Shown: in pieces, positions 25,263 through 35,303 of the stretch | How the letters are laid out: each line of letters opens with the position of its first letter | How positions within the stretch are numbered: the stretch's first letter is position 1 | NCBI RefSeq assembly: GCF_946479415.1 | Contig: NZ_CAMLFY010000037.1 | Location: 1 to 38,195 of the forward strand | Length of the DNA stretch: 38,195 nucleotides | DNA from: an uncultured Shinella sp. | GTDB taxonomy: Bacteria > Pseudomonadota > Alphaproteobacteria > Rhizobiales > Rhizobiaceae | Reading direction: 5' to 3' | Translations under genes and position numbers: made by a program | The notes under the pieces: model-generated | Seen by the model: the letters and a program-made list of their open reading frames with translations, nothing else | What the model was told of the DNA's origin: nothing | The model's database searches: none

Positions 25263-25302
25263 GAATTCCGATGCAGTCTTGCCTGCACCGGAGGGTTTCC
25301 CC

Positions 25303-28300
25303 ATGACCAAGTCCCATCTGGACGATCTGTTCGGCCCAAAACAGCCGACGCGGGACGGTCGCGAGATCCGCGCCGCCCTCGAAGCCGCCGCGCGCGAAAG
25401 AATCCTCGTGCTCGACGGCGCCATGGGCACGGAAATCCAGACGCTGAAGCTGGTCGAGGACGATTTCCGCGGCGACCGCTTCGGCGATTGCGCCTGCCAC
25501 CAGCAGGGCAATAACGACCTCCTGACGCTGACCCAGCCCGGCGCGATCGAGGACATCCACTACCGTTACGCGCTCGCCGGCGCCGACATCCTCGAGACCA
25601 ACACCTTCTCCTCCACCACCATCGCCCAGGCCGATTACGGCATGGAGGACATGGTCTATGAGCTGAACCGCGACGGCGCGCGCCTTGCCCGCCGCGCCGG
25701 CCTGCGCGCCGAGCAGAAAGACGGCAAGCGCCGCTTCGTAGCCGGTGCGCTCGGCCCGACCAACCGCACCGCCTCCATCTCGCCCGACGTCAACAATCCC
25801 GGCTACCGCGCCGTGACCTTCGACGATCTCCGCATCGCCTATGCCGACCAGCTGCGCGGCCTCATCGATGGCGGCGCCGACATCATCCTGATCGAGACGA
25901 TCTTCGACACGCTGAACGCCAAGGCGGCAATCTTCGCCACGCGCGAGGTCTTCGAGGAAAAGGGCATCGACCTGCCCGTCATGATCTCGGGCACCATCAC
26001 CGACCTTTCCGGCCGCACCCTTTCCGGCCAGACGCCCGAGGCCTTCTGGAATGCCGTGCGCCATGCCGATCCCTTCTCCATCGGCCTCAACTGCGCGCTC
26101 GGTGCCAATGCCATGCGCGCCCATCTCGCCGAGATTTCCTCGGTCGCGCAGACCTTCGTCTGCGCCTATCCCAATGCCGGCCTGCCGAACGCCTTCGGCC
26201 AGTATGACGAGACGCCGGACGAGATGGCCGCCCAGATCGAAGGTTTTATGCGCGACGGTCTGGTCAACGTGGTCGGCGGCTGCTGCGGCTCGACACCAGA
26301 CCATATCCGTGCGATTGCCGCGGCCGCCGCGCGCCACAAGCCGCGCGAAATCCCCGACATCCCGCGCCATATGCGCCTCTCCGGTCTCGAACCCTTCACG
26401 CTGACGGAGGCCATTCCCTTCGTGAATGTCGGCGAGCGCACCAACGTCACCGGCTCGGCGAAATTCCGCAAGCTGATCACCGCTGGCGATTACGCCGCTG
26501 CCCTCGACGTCGCCCGCGACCAGGTGGCGAACGGCGCGCAGATCATCGACATCAACATGGACGAAGGCCTGATCGATTCCGGCAAGGCGATGGTGGAGTA
26601 TCTCAACCTCATCGCCGCCGAGCCCGACATCGCCCGCGTGCCCGTGATGATCGACAGTTCCAAATGGGAGGTGATCGAGGCCGGCCTGAAATGCGTGCAG
26701 GGCAAGCCGCTGGTCAATTCCATCTCGCTCAAGGAGGGCGAAGAGGCCTTCCTGCACCATGCGAAACTGGTGCGTGCCTATGGGGCGGCCGTTGTCGTGA
26801 TGGCCTTCGACGAGACCGGCCAGGCCGACACCAAGGCGCGCAAGGTGGAAATCTGCACCCGCGCCTACAAGCTGCTGACCGACGTCGCCGGCCTCGCGCC
26901 CGAGGATATCGTCTTCGACCCGAATATCTTCGCCGTGGCGACGGGCATCGAGGAGCACGACAATTACGGCGTCGACTTCATCGAGGCGACCGCCGAGATC
27001 ACCGCGACCCTGCCGCATGCCCATATTTCCGGCGGCGTCTCCAACCTCTCCTTCTCCTTCCGCGGCAACGAGCCGGTGCGTGAGGCGATGCACGCCGTCT
27101 TCCTCTACCACGCCATCCAGGCGGGCATGGATATGGGCATCGTCAATGCCGGCCAGCTGGCGGTCTATGACACGATCGAGCCGGAGCTGCGCGAAGCCTG
27201 CGAGGACGTGGTGCTGAACCGCGTGCCGAAGGCCGGCGGCACTGCCACCGAGCGCCTGCTCGATATCGCCGAACGCTTCAAGGGTGCGGCCGGCAAGGAA
27301 GCCCGCGAGCGCGACCTCGCCTGGCGCGAATGGCCGGTGGAAAAGCGGCTGGAGCATGCCCTCGTCAACGGCATCACCGAATTCGTCGAGGAAGACACGG
27401 AGGAAGCACGGCAAAACACCGAACGCCCGCTGCACGTCATCGAAGGCCCCTTGATGGCCGGCATGAACGTCGTCGGCGACCTCTTCGGCGCAGGAAAGAT
27501 GTTCCTGCCGCAGGTGGTCAAATCCGCTCGCGTGATGAAGCAGGCGGTGGCCGTTCTGCTGCCTTACATGGAGGCGGAAAAGCTGGCCAATGGCGGCAGC
27601 GGCGAGCGGCAGAGCGCCGGAAAAATCCTGATGGCCACCGTCAAGGGCGACGTGCACGATATCGGCAAGAACATCGTCGGCGTCGTGCTCGCCTGCAACA
27701 ATTACGAGATCATCGACCTCGGCGTCATGGTGCCGGCGACGAAGATCCTCGAGACCGCGAAGGCCGAGAATGTCGATATCATCGGCCTCTCCGGCCTCAT
27801 CACCCCTTCGCTCGACGAGATGGTGCATGTCGCGACCGAAATGGAGCGCGAGGGTTTCGACATCCCGCTTCTCATCGGCGGCGCCACGACGAGCCGCGTT
27901 CACACGGCGGTCAAAATCCATCCGCGCTACGACCGGGGCCAGGCCGTCTACGTGACCGATGCCAGCCGCGCCGTCGGCGTCGTCGGCAGCCTGCTGTCGC
28001 CGGAGATGAAGCCGGGTTATGTCGAAACGCTGAAGGCGGAATACCGCAAGGTCGCCGACGCCCATGCGCGCAGCGAGGCCGAAAAGCAGCGCCTGCCGCT
28101 CACAAAAGCCCGCGACAATTCATTCAAAGCCGATTGGTCCGCCTACCAGCCGAAGACGCCATCCTTCCTCGGCACCCGCGTCTGGCAGGATTGGGATCTG
28201 GCCGACCTTGCCCGCTACATCGACTGGACGCCGTTCTTCCAGACATGGGAGTTGAAGGGCGTCTATCCGAAAATCCTCGACGACGAGAAACAGGGCGCCG

Positions 28301-29094
28301 CCGCCCGCCAGCTTTTTGCCGATGCACAGGCCATGCTGGACAAGATCATCGCGGAGAAATGGTTCACGCCGAAGGCCGTGGTCGGCTTCTGGCCGGCCGG
28401 CACCGTCGGGGATGATATCAGGCTCTTCACCGACGAGGCGCGCGACACGGAGCTTGCGACCTTCTTCACGCTACGCCAGCAGCTCTCCAAGCGCGACGGC
28501 CGGCCGAATGTCGCGCTCGCCGATTTCGTTGCACCTGCCGACAGCGGCAAACACGATTATCTCGGCGGCTTCGTCGTGACGGCGGGCATCGGCGAGATCG
28601 CCATTGCCGAACGCTTCGAGCGGGCGAACGACGACTATAACTCGATCCTCGTCAAGGCGCTCGCCGACCGCTTTGCCGAAGCCTTTGCCGAGCGCATGCA
28701 CGAAGTTGTGCGCAAGGAACTCTGGGGCTACGCACCGGACGAGACCTTCGCCCCGACCGATCTCATCGGCGAGCCCTATGCCGGCATCCGGCCGGCACCG
28801 GGCTACCCCGCCCAGCCCGACCATACGGAAAAAACCGCCCTCTTCCGCCTGCTCAACGCAGAAAAGGAGATCGGCGTGACCTTGACGGAAAGCTTCGCCA
28901 TGTGGCCCGGCTCCTCCGTTTCCGGCCTCTATATCGCGTCACCCGAAAGCTACTATTTCGGCGTCGCCAAGGTGGAGCGCGACCAGGTGGAGGACTATGC
29001 GCGGCGCAAGGGCATGGCGGTCGGCGATGTCGAGCGCTGGCTGGGCCCGGTGCTCAACTACATACCGGCGCCCTCCGTTGCCGCCGCGGAGTGA
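25303..29094 (+). CDS. metH: Cobalamin-dependent methionine synthase
   Basis: Transfers a methyl group from 5-methyltetrahydrofolate to homocysteine through methylcobalamin. The 1263-residue protein has all four modules. The homocysteine domain (about 18-345) has zinc ligands C264 in NCALGA and C327-C328 in GGCCGS. The folate domain (about 375-640) has [13 protein letters not shown]. The B12 module (about 665-910) has GDVHDIGKN, whose H785 is the lower cobalt ligand. The C-terminal reactivation domain has [12 protein letters not shown] for S-adenosylmethionine. The ATG at 25303 follows GGAGGG by 7 nt; an upstream ATG at 25261 lies inside the palindrome and is unlikely. The stop codon abuts that of convergent cobM with no spacer. 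Confidence 0.98.
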   Translation: MTKSHLDDLFGPKQPTRDGREIRAALEAAARERILVLDGAMGTEIQTLKLVEDDFRGDRFGDCACHQQGNNDLLTLTQPGAIEDIHYRYALAGADILETNTFSSTTIAQADYGMEDMVYELNRDGARLARRAGLRAEQKDGKRRFVAGALGPTNRTASISPDVNNPGYRAVTFDDLRIAYADQLRGLIDGGADIILIETIFDTLNAKAAIFATREVFEEKGIDLPVMISGTITDLSGRTLSGQTPEAFWNAVRHADPFSIGLNCALGANAMRAHLAEISSVAQTFVCAYPNAGLPNAFGQYDETPDEMAAQIEGFMRDGLVNVVGGCCGSTPDHIRAIAAAAARHKPREIPDIPRHMRLSGLEPFTLTEAIPFVNVGERTNVTGSAKFRKLITAGDYAAALDVARDQVANGAQIIDINMDEGLIDSGKAMVEYLNLIAAEPDIARVPVMIDSSKWEVIEAGLKCVQGKPLVNSISLKEGEEAFLHHAKLVRAYGAAVVVMAFDETGQADTKARKVEICTRAYKLLTDVAGLAPEDIVFDPNIFAVATGIEEHDNYGVDFIEATAEITATLPHAHISGGVSNLSFSFRGNEPVREAMHAVFLYHAIQAGMDMGIVNAGQLAVYDTIEPELREACEDVVLNRVPKAGGTATERLLDIAERFKGAAGKEARERDLAWREWPVEKRLEHALVNGITEFVEEDTEEARQNTERPLHVIEGPLMAGMNVVGDLFGAGKMFLPQVVKSARVMKQAVAVLLPYMEAEKLANGGSGERQSAGKILMATVKGDVHDIGKNIVGVVLACNNYEIIDLGVMVPATKILETAKAENVDIIGLSGLITPSLDEMVHVATEMEREGFDIPLLIGGATTSRVHTAVKIHPRYDRGQAVYVTDASRAVGVVGSLLSPEMKPGYVETLKAEYRKVADAHARSEAEKQRLPLTKARDNSFKADWSAYQPKTPSFLGTRVWQDWDLADLARYIDWTPFFQTWELKGVYPKILDDEKQGAAARQLFADAQAMLDKIIAEKWFTPKAVVGFWPAGTVGDDIRLFTDEARDTELATFFTLRQQLSKRDGRPNVALADFVAPADSGKHDYLGGFVVTAGIGEIAIAERFERANDDYNSILVKALADRFAEAFAERMHEVVRKELWGYAPDETFAPTDLIGEPYAGIRPAPGYPAQPDHTEKTALFRLLNAEKEIGVTLTESFAMWPGSSVSGLYIASPESYYFGVAKVERDQVEDYARRKGMAVGDVERWLGPVLNYIPAPSVAAAE

Positions 29095-29856
29095 TCACTC
29101 GCCCCGGCCGCGGAAGCGGCGCTGGTAGGCAGGGTCGTAGAGCGAGCTCTCGCGAAAATCTTCTGCCGCCAGCGAGCGGCCGACGAAGATCAGCGCCGTG
29201 CGCTCGATCGGCTCTTCCGCCACCTTCGCCGCGATATCGGAAAGCGTGCCGCGCACGACGCGCTCATCCGGCCAGGAGGCCTTGACGACGATCGCGACGG
29301 GGCAATCGGCGCCATAGAGCGGTGTCAGCTCCGTCACGACCTGATCGAGCGCATGGATGGCGAGATGGATGGCGAGCGTTGCCCCCGTCGCGCCGAACCC
29401 CTGCAGGGTCTCGCGGTTCGGCATGGGCGAGGCGCGGCCGGAAACGCGGGTGAGAACAAGGCTCTGTGCGACGGCGGGGATGGTGAGCTCGCGGCCGAGC
29501 GCCGAAGCCGCCGCCGCAAAAGAGGGCACACCCGGCGTCATCGTATAGGCGATGCCGTTCTTCTCCAGCCGACGGATCTGCTCGGCGACAGCGCTCCAGA
29601 CCGAGAGATCGCCGGAATGCAGCCGCGCCACATCCTCGCCCGCCGCAGCCGCCTTGACATATTCCGCCTCGATCTCGTCGAGCGACATCGGCGCCGTATC
29701 GATGATGCGCGCGCCGGGCGGGCAATATTGCAAAAGCTCCGGCGAGACGATCGAGCCGGCATAGAGGCAGACGGGGCATTTGCCGATGAGATCGCGGCCG
29801 CGCACGGTGATAAGGTCGGCAGCGCCTGGGCCGGCGCCGATGAAGTGAACAGTCAT
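29095..29856 (-). CDS. cobM: Precorrin-4 C11-methyltransferase
   Basis: Methylates C11 of precorrin-4 to give precorrin-5 in the aerobic cobalamin pathway. The 253-residue SAM-dependent tetrapyrrole methylase begins [17 protein letters not shown] (glycine-rich GAGPG loop). It contains [16 protein letters not shown] (about 93-108), the CobM/CbiF substrate loop, and [16 protein letters not shown]. The ATG at 29856 follows GAGGA and overlaps the cobL stop in ATGA, so it is translationally coupled. It is the last gene of the minus-strand cluster, and its TGA directly adjoins the metH TGA. Confidence 0.95.
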   Translation of the reverse strand: MTVHFIGAGPGAADLITVRGRDLIGKCPVCLYAGSIVSPELLQYCPPGARIIDTAPMSLDEIEAEYVKAAAAGEDVARLHSGDLSVWSAVAEQIRRLEKNGIAYTMTPGVPSFAAAASALGRELTIPAVAQSLVLTRVSGRASPMPNRETLQGFGATGATLAIHLAIHALDQVVTELTPLYGADCPVAIVVKASWPDERVVRGTLSDIAAKVAEEPIERTALIFVGRSLAAEDFRESSLYDPAYQRRFRGRGE

Positions 29857-31127
29857 CTTTGATCCTCGGATATGTCGGCCGGCTTGACCCAGTTCCATTG
29901 CGTGACCGGCATGGCCGGCCGCCAGCCCGTCATCTGCCCGACGGGCGATGCGCGGGCGATATCGATGCGGGTGAGCGAGCCGCCAAGCCGGGCATGGTGG
30001 GCAAGCAACACCGCCTCCATCTCCGTCGTCACCGCATTGGCGACCAGCCGGCCGCCGGGTTTCAGGCCGGCCAGCGCCGCCGCCATCACACCGGGCTCGC
30101 TGCCGCCGCCGCCGATGAAGATTGCGTCGGGGGTCGCAAGGCCTTCGAGCGCATTAGGTGCGGTGCCTTCGACGACGACCAGACCCGGCACACCGAAATT
30201 CCGCGCATTGCGGCGGATGCGGGCTGCGCGCTCGGCATGGCCTTCGATGGCGATGGCCCGGAGCGAGGGATCGGCGAGCATCCATTCGATGCCGATAGAG
30301 CCGGAGCCGCCGCCGACGTCCCACAGAAGCTCGCCCCGCTTCGGCGCCAAGGCCGAAAGGGTCAACGCCCGCACTTCGCGCTTGGTAATCTGCCCGTCAT
30401 GCTCGAAAAGCGCGTCGTCGAGACCCGGCGTGAAGGCGAGGACGCGCGCTGCCGTGCCGTCGGCCGACACCTGCACCGCACAGACATTCAGCATATCGGC
30501 ATCGGCAAGCGCAAAGCTTTGGGCCTGATGGCTGCTCACCCGCTCGCGCGCACCGCCGAGCGCTTCGAGAACGCTGAGCACCGAGCCGCCGAAACCGCTT
30601 TCGGAGAGCAGCATAGCCAGCGCCGCCGGGCCATCGCTATCGGAGGTCAGCGCGAGGATGCGGCTGCCGGGATGCAGATGCGGGCGGATGAGATCGAGCG
30701 GACGGCCATGCAGCGAGACGCAGACCGTATCCTGCAAGGCCCAGCCCATGCGCGAGGCCGCGAGGCTGAAGGCGGAGGGTGCGGGAAAGACCTGCATTTC
30801 CGCCCGCGCGATGCGCCGCGACAACGTCACGCCGACACCGTAAAAGAAGGGATCACCCGAAGCGAGCACCACCACCGGCCGGCCGCGCGCGGCAAGCACG
30901 GCCTCGACGGAGCGCTCGAAGGGGCTGAGCCAGCCGCGCCGCTCGCCACGGATGGCAGCGTCCGCCAGTTCCAGATGCCGCGCGCCGCCGAAGACGAGTT
31001 CGGCGCGGCCTATCGCGGCCTTGGCCTCGTCGCCGAGACCGGTTAGACCATCCTCGCCGATCCCGATGATGGAAAGCCACGGGGCGGCGGTGACAAGGGT
31101 TCGATCAGGCGTGGACAAGCGACGCAT
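29853..31127 (-). CDS. cobL: Precorrin-6B (6Y) C5,15-methyltransferase, decarboxylating
   Basis: Bifunctional enzyme that methylates C5 and C15 and decarboxylates the C12 acetate of precorrin-6B to give precorrin-8. The N-terminal part (about 15-210) is a CbiE-like methylase with [15 protein letters not shown] and [13 protein letters not shown]. The C-terminal part (about 225-424) is CbiT-like with the Rossmann motif [17 protein letters not shown] (D270) and DAIFIGGGG. The start is uncertain: ATG 31127 gives 424 residues but has GAGG directly adjacent; TTG at 31118 has better spacing. Either way the 5' end overlaps, head to head, the start of cobK. The stop overlaps cobM in ATGA. Confidence 0.94.
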   Translation of the reverse strand: MRRLSTPDRTLVTAAPWLSIIGIGEDGLTGLGDEAKAAIGRAELVFGGARHLELADAAIRGERRGWLSPFERSVEAVLAARGRPVVVLASGDPFFYGVGVTLSRRIARAEMQVFPAPSAFSLAASRMGWALQDTVCVSLHGRPLDLIRPHLHPGSRILALTSDSDGPAALAMLLSESGFGGSVLSVLEALGGARERVSSHQAQSFALADADMLNVCAVQVSADGTAARVLAFTPGLDDALFEHDGQITKREVRALTLSALAPKRGELLWDVGGGSGSIGIEWMLADPSLRAIAIEGHAERAARIRRNARNFGVPGLVVVEGTAPNALEGLATPDAIFIGGGGSEPGVMAAALAGLKPGGRLVANAVTTEMEAVLLAHHARLGGSLTRIDIARASPVGQMTGWRPAMPVTQWNWVKPADISEDQR

Positions 31128-31881
31128 CCTCATTCTGGGCGGCACGACCGAAGCGCGCGATCTGGCCGGCCGGCTGGGCGAACGTACCGATCTCGCCGTC
31201 ACGCTGTCGCTCGCCGGTCGCACGCTCGATCCCGCGCCGCAGCCCGTGCCGGTGCGTACGGGTGGTTTCGGTGGCGCCGAAGGGCTTGCCGACTATGTTG
31301 GATCGCATGCGATCGATCTCCTGATCGACGCCACGCATCCCTTCGCCAAACAGATTTCCGCCAATGCCCACGCTGCCAGCGGCGCGACCGGTATTCCGCT
31401 GCTGCGGCTGGAGCGGCTCGGCTGGGAAGAGGTGTCCGGCGATCGCTGGACGCGCGTCGCGTCGGTTTCCGATGCGGTGGCGGCGCTGGGTGAAGCGCCG
31501 CGCCGTGTCTTCCTGACCATCGGCCGGCAGGAAGCGAAGGTGTTCGACGCGGCCCCGCAGCACCATTATCTCGTGCGCAGCGTCGATCCCGTCGATCCGC
31601 CACTCGATGCACCTGATGTCGAATACCTGCTCGCCCGCGGCCCCTTTGCCGTCGAGGACGAGATCGCCTTGCTGCGCGACAAAGGAATCGATGTGATCGT
31701 CAGCAAAAATTCCGGTGGCGAGGCCACACAGGGAAAAATCGTCGCCGCACGCGCGCTCGGCCTGCCCGTCCTGCTCATCGAGCGGGCGGCGGTCGCGGAT
31801 GACCACCGCGCCGAAACGGTCGAGGATGCGGTGCGGCTCGCCGATCATTTGCTCGCGTCCTTCAGGAAGCGCGGCGTATAG
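31111..31881 (+). CDS. cobK: Precorrin-6A reductase
   Basis: NADPH-dependent reduction of precorrin-6A to precorrin-6B. The 256-residue protein has the N-terminal nucleotide loop [30 protein letters not shown] (about 71-85), VFLTIGRQE and the C-terminal IVSKNSGGEATQGKI segment (about 203-217), all CobK/CbiJ hallmarks. The start is a GTG at 31111 with only a distant AAGGG. It is the only cob gene on the plus strand. Its first 17 nt overlap the start of cobL and its last 37 nt overlap the end of cobJ, so its whole length is antisense to any cobJ-cobL read-through transcript. Its promoter must lie within cobL. Confidence 0.93.
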   Translation: MDKRRILILGGTTEARDLAGRLGERTDLAVTLSLAGRTLDPAPQPVPVRTGGFGGAEGLADYVGSHAIDLLIDATHPFAKQISANAHAASGATGIPLLRLERLGWEEVSGDRWTRVASVSDAVAALGEAPRRVFLTIGRQEAKVFDAAPQHHYLVRSVDPVDPPLDAPDVEYLLARGPFAVEDEIALLRDKGIDVIVSKNSGGEATQGKIVAARALGLPVLLIERAAVADDHRAETVEDAVRLADHLLASFRKRGV

Positions 31882-32609
31882 ACCAGGTCGGCCAAGCCGG
31901 GGCGGGCGATGATACGGGTTTCCGGCGAGCCGATGACGACGCAGGTCGCCATGTCGGCGCGCTCAGCTTCGGCCTCGCCCAGCGGCATGACCAGCATGCG
32001 CTCATCCGGCCGGCCGGCCGCCCGGCCGAAGATGACGGGCGTCGTCGCCGGCAAGGTCTCGCGCAGGATCTCGAAGGCCCGGCCAAGCTGCCAGGGTCGC
32101 GCCTTGCTGATCGGGTTGTAGAGCGCGATCACCATACCCGCCTCGGACACCAGACGCAGGCGCTTTTCGATGATATCCCAGGGTTTCAGATTGTCCGACA
32201 GCGAGATGGCGCAGAAATCATGCCCGAGCGGCGCGCCGATGCGGGCGGCGACGGCGAGCATCGCAGTCACACCCGGCACGACGGTCAGATCGACCGATTT
32301 CCATTCTTCCGGCCCGGCATCGATCGCCTCGCAGACGGCGGCCGCCATCGCGAAGACGCCGGGATCGCCGCCCGAGACGACACAGACATTCACACCCTCG
32401 GCCGCCCGCATCAGCGCGGCCTGCGCCCGGTTCAGCTCCTCACGGTTGTCGGAAGCGACCTTGATCTGGTCCGGCCGAAGATTCAGCCGGTCGATATAGG
32501 GAAAGTAGCCGAAGAATTCGGTCGATGCCGCGACGGCAGCAAGCGCTTCCGGCGTCAGCTGGTCCGGATTGCCGGGCCCGGTGCCGATGACGAAGAGTTT
32601 TCCCGTCAT
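31845..32609 (-). CDS. cobJ: Precorrin-3B C17-methyltransferase
   Basis: Methylates C17 of precorrin-3B and drives ring contraction to precorrin-4. The 254-residue tetrapyrrole methylase has GTGPGNPDQLTPEAL at the start, CVVSGGDPGVFAMAA (about 76-90), VVPGVTAMLAVAARIGAPLG and ALYNPISKARPWQL (about 164-177), the last characteristic of CobJ/CbiH. It is a single-function form, not fused to CbiG or CobG as in some bacteria. The ATG overlaps the cobI stop in ATGA. The 3' end overlaps the convergent cobK by 37 nt. Confidence 0.96.
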   Translation of the reverse strand: MTGKLFVIGTGPGNPDQLTPEALAAVAASTEFFGYFPYIDRLNLRPDQIKVASDNREELNRAQAALMRAAEGVNVCVVSGGDPGVFAMAAAVCEAIDAGPEEWKSVDLTVVPGVTAMLAVAARIGAPLGHDFCAISLSDNLKPWDIIEKRLRLVSEAGMVIALYNPISKARPWQLGRAFEILRETLPATTPVIFGRAAGRPDERMLVMPLGEAEAERADMATCVVIGSPETRIIARPGLADLVYTPRFLKDASK

Positions 32610-33334
32610 GCCCGTTCGCTCCAGCCCGGCACGAGCACCAGCGAGAAATAAGGCGCGGTGTCGTCGAGCTTTTCCGAAAGACGCATGGACTTGCTCGTCG
32701 CCATGGTGCCGCGCTCGACATAGATGGCCTCGCCGAGGCGGCCGGCATCCGAAAGCGCCCGGCGGATCTTCGGCAGGTTGCGGCCGACCTTCATGATGAC
32801 GGCGGCCTCGGTATCGCCAAGCCGGCGCGACAGCTCTTCCTCACGCATCGTGCCCGGCAGCACGGAGAGCACGTCGTCGCCCTGCACGATGGGCAGGCCC
32901 GACAGCGACCAGCAGCCGGACATCGCCGTGATGCCGGGAATGACCTCCGTCGGGAAACGATCGGCAAGCCGCACATGCAGATGCATGTAGGAGCCATAGA
33001 ACATCGGATCGCCCTCGGAGAGGATCGCGACCGTGCGGCCGGCGGCAAGATGCTCCGCAACGGCAGCGGCCGAGGCATCGTAGAAGGCGGTGATCTGGCT
33101 CTTGTAGTCGTCGTGATCCTTGTCGATTTCCGTCGTCACGGGATAGTAGAGCGGCAGCTCCACCATGCCGGGCTTCAGCAGGCCTTCGACGATCGCCCGG
33201 CCATTGCCCGAGCGGCCGGCCTTGGCGAAATAGGCGAGCACATCGGCCTCGCCGATCGCCCGCACCGCCTTGAGGGTCAGAAGCTCCGGATCGCCCGGCC
33301 CCGTGCCCACACCATACAAACGTCCCGTCGTCAT
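32606..33334 (-). CDS. cobI: Precorrin-2 C20-methyltransferase
   Basis: Methylates C20 of precorrin-2 to give precorrin-3A. The 242-residue protein begins MTTGRLYGVGTGPGDPELLTLKAV, with ILSEGDPMFYGSYMHLHVRL (about 104-123), VIPGITAMSGCWS and VIMKVGRN, typical of CobI/CbiL. Two ATGs are available: 33340 forms an ATGA overlap with cobH but has GGAG only 1 nt away, whereas 33334 has GGAG at 7 nt and is chosen here. The difference is two residues. It is embedded in the cobF-G-H-I-J run. Confidence 0.96.
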   Translation of the reverse strand: MTTGRLYGVGTGPGDPELLTLKAVRAIGEADVLAYFAKAGRSGNGRAIVEGLLKPGMVELPLYYPVTTEIDKDHDDYKSQITAFYDASAAAVAEHLAAGRTVAILSEGDPMFYGSYMHLHVRLADRFPTEVIPGITAMSGCWSLSGLPIVQGDDVLSVLPGTMREEELSRRLGDTEAAVIMKVGRNLPKIRRALSDAGRLGEAIYVERGTMATSKSMRLSEKLDDTAPYFSLVLVPGWSERA

Positions 33335-33336
33335 CG

Positions 33337-33969
33337 TCATACTCCCGGCCGTGCGAGCGAATTGAGGGCGGCGGCCGTCATGGCGCTGCCGCCGAGGCGG
33401 CCGCGCACGATCGCGAAGGGCACGCCGTAGGAATTGTCCGCCAGCGCATCCTTGGATTCCGCTGCCCCGACGAAGCCGACGGGCATGCCGAGGATCGCCG
33501 CCGGTTTCGGCGCGCCATCGCGCAGGAGTTCGAGCAGGTAGAACAGCGCGGTCGGTGCATTGCCGATGGCGACGACGGAGCCGGCCATGCGCTCGAGCCA
33601 CAGACGGATGGCGGCCGCCGAGCGCGTGTTATCGATCTCCTTGGCGATGTCGGGCGTGCGCGGATCGCGCAGCGTGCAGATGACGTCGTTGTTGGCCGGC
33701 AGGCGGGCAGCGGTGACGCCGCGCGACACCATTTCGGCATCGCAAAAGATCGGCGCGCCGGCCTGGAGGGCGCTGCGGGCCGAGGCGACGAAATCCGGCG
33801 AGAAGACGAAATGCGGTGCGGCCTCGACGAGACCGGCGGCATGGATCATGCGCACGGCGACATCCGCCTCTTCTTCGGAAAAGCGCGCAAGGTCGGCCTC
33901 GGCGCGGATGATCGCGAAGGATTTTTCATAGATGGAAGTACCATCCTTGATGTAGTCGTAATCGGTCAT
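33337..33969 (-). CDS. cobH: Precorrin-8X methylmutase
   Basis: Moves the C11 methyl group of precorrin-8 to C12, giving hydrogenobyrinic acid, the last corrin ring-forming step. The 210-residue protein carries the catalytic histidine at exactly residue 43 (RMIHAAG), as in the Pseudomonas denitrificans enzyme, plus IFCDAEMVSRGV (about 74-85), AIGNAPTALF (about 133-142) and the C-terminal GMPVGFVGAAESK and NSYGVPFAIVRGRLGGS. The ATG overlaps the cobG stop in ATGA. Confidence 0.97.
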   Translation of the reverse strand: MTDYDYIKDGTSIYEKSFAIIRAEADLARFSEEEADVAVRMIHAAGLVEAAPHFVFSPDFVASARSALQAGAPIFCDAEMVSRGVTAARLPANNDVICTLRDPRTPDIAKEIDNTRSAAAIRLWLERMAGSVVAIGNAPTALFYLLELLRDGAPKPAAILGMPVGFVGAAESKDALADNSYGVPFAIVRGRLGGSAMTAAALNSLARPGV

Positions 33970-35303
33970 TGTTGGCCTTGATATGCGGAAACGAAAAGGG
34001 CGGGCGCGGTGCGGTCGATCAGGCTTTTCGCCGTTTCGTGGCCGTCACGGCGATTGCGCGAGAGGGTGCCGAGACGCTGGATCGCCGGCACGAGGCCGTC
34101 GGCGGGAATGGTGTACAGCGCCGGGTCGGACGCCTTGCCGTTGAGGACAAGGCCGACGCCCTCGGCCGTGCCGCACAGCGTGATGGCGGCGCGGGCCGGA
34201 TGGGCGCAGCCCTTGGGGCAACCGGAAACATGCACATCGGCGGAACCGTCGAGCCATTCGGCTGCATGGGCGACAAGCGCATCCGCGGCGGCATGGGTAT
34301 CGAAGCTGGCGGAGGCACAACCGGCAGCACCGGCGCAAATCGAAACGGAGCGGCCGGACGCCTTGTCCGTGCACCAGAAACCTTCGCGCTGCGCCGCATC
34401 CTGTGCGGCAGAGAGTGCAGCCTCGGAAAGGCCGCGCACCAGCAGCGTACGGTGCGGTGCAAGGCGAAACTCCGTAGCGCCGCAGGCCGAGAGGCTCTTC
34501 ACCAGTGCGGCAAGGCGGTCTGCATGTACCTGGCCATAGGCCGGGGAGACGCCAAGAACGGGCTGACCATCGATGCGGTGGACGCCAATCGGATGGGGCG
34601 GAATGGTGCCCGCAATGGGCAAAGCTGGCGTGTTGAAGCGCGTGGCCAATGCGACAGCATCGAGATCGCGTCCGCGTGTGCCCGCACCGCCCGCAGCCAG
34701 CGCCGCCACGACCGTCATCGTGCCCTCAACCACCGTTTCAGGCGACAGCAAAGCGATAGGCTGCACCGTTTCCCGGTCGCCGCCAACCGACAGGCGCCAG
34801 ATGAAAGCATCGTTCGCCTCGACGGCATCGAGCCTGATATCGGCGACCATATCGGCAAGCGACAGCACGCCGCCGCCATCGACGACGATGGCGAGTTTTG
34901 GCGCAAGCGTGAGCGCGGCGGCAGCGATAGCGTTACGCAAGACATCGGCAACCGGCGTGGCGTCTGTGATCTCGGAGGGATCGATGCCTGACAGCGCCGG
35001 CGTTTCGATGGCGACACCCGTCTGCGGCACGATGCCGGCGGCCGCGAGCCCCTCGGCGAGACGCGGCACCGTCTCCAGCGTAAGACCGCGCAGCTGGATA
35101 TTGCCGCGTGCCGTGATTTCGATGAGGCCATTTCCGGTTTCGCGGGCAAGGCTGGCAAGCGCGAGAAGATCACCCGCCGTCAGCGCCGCCGCGACCGGGC
35201 GCAAGCGCACCAGAAAGCCGTCGCCGGTGCGCATGGGCGCGGCAAGCGACGGGCAGGCGCCGCGCCGCAACGTGCCGGGATCGCAGGCGAGCGCCGTCGT
35301 CAT
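33966..35303 (-). CDS. cobG: Precorrin-3B synthase (oxygen-dependent)
   Basis: Hydroxylates precorrin-3A at C20 with lactone formation, using O2 and an Fe-S cluster; it is diagnostic of the aerobic pathway. The 445-residue protein resembles nitrite/sulfite reductases: a ferredoxin-like N-terminal repeat with GLIEITARGNIQLRG (about 59-73), a matching second repeat with GATEFRLAPHRTLLVRG (about 275-291), and cluster ligands C323 and C329 (CAGAAGC) with C362 and C366 (GCPKGCAHP). The ATG at 35303 overlaps the cobF stop in ATGA and follows AGGAGG by 7 nt. The frame extends to 35471, but that part is antisense-like and inside cobF. Confidence 0.95.
   Translation of the reverse strand: MTTALACDPGTLRRGACPSLAAPMRTGDGFLVRLRPVAAALTAGDLLALASLARETGNGLIEITARGNIQLRGLTLETVPRLAEGLAAAGIVPQTGVAIETPALSGIDPSEITDATPVADVLRNAIAAAALTLAPKLAIVVDGGGVLSLADMVADIRLDAVEANDAFIWRLSVGGDRETVQPIALLSPETVVEGTMTVVAALAAGGAGTRGRDLDAVALATRFNTPALPIAGTIPPHPIGVHRIDGQPVLGVSPAYGQVHADRLAALVKSLSACGATEFRLAPHRTLLVRGLSEAALSAAQDAAQREGFWCTDKASGRSVSICAGAAGCASASFDTHAAADALVAHAAEWLDGSADVHVSGCPKGCAHPARAAITLCGTAEGVGLVLNGKASDPALYTIPADGLVPAIQRLGTLSRNRRDGHETAKSLIDRTAPALFVSAYQGQQ

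Noticed and set aside
25159..28065. A 968-codon minus-strand frame opposite metH.
   Set aside because: Biased composition and complete overlap with the well-defined metH catalytic domains; no evidence of its own start signals.
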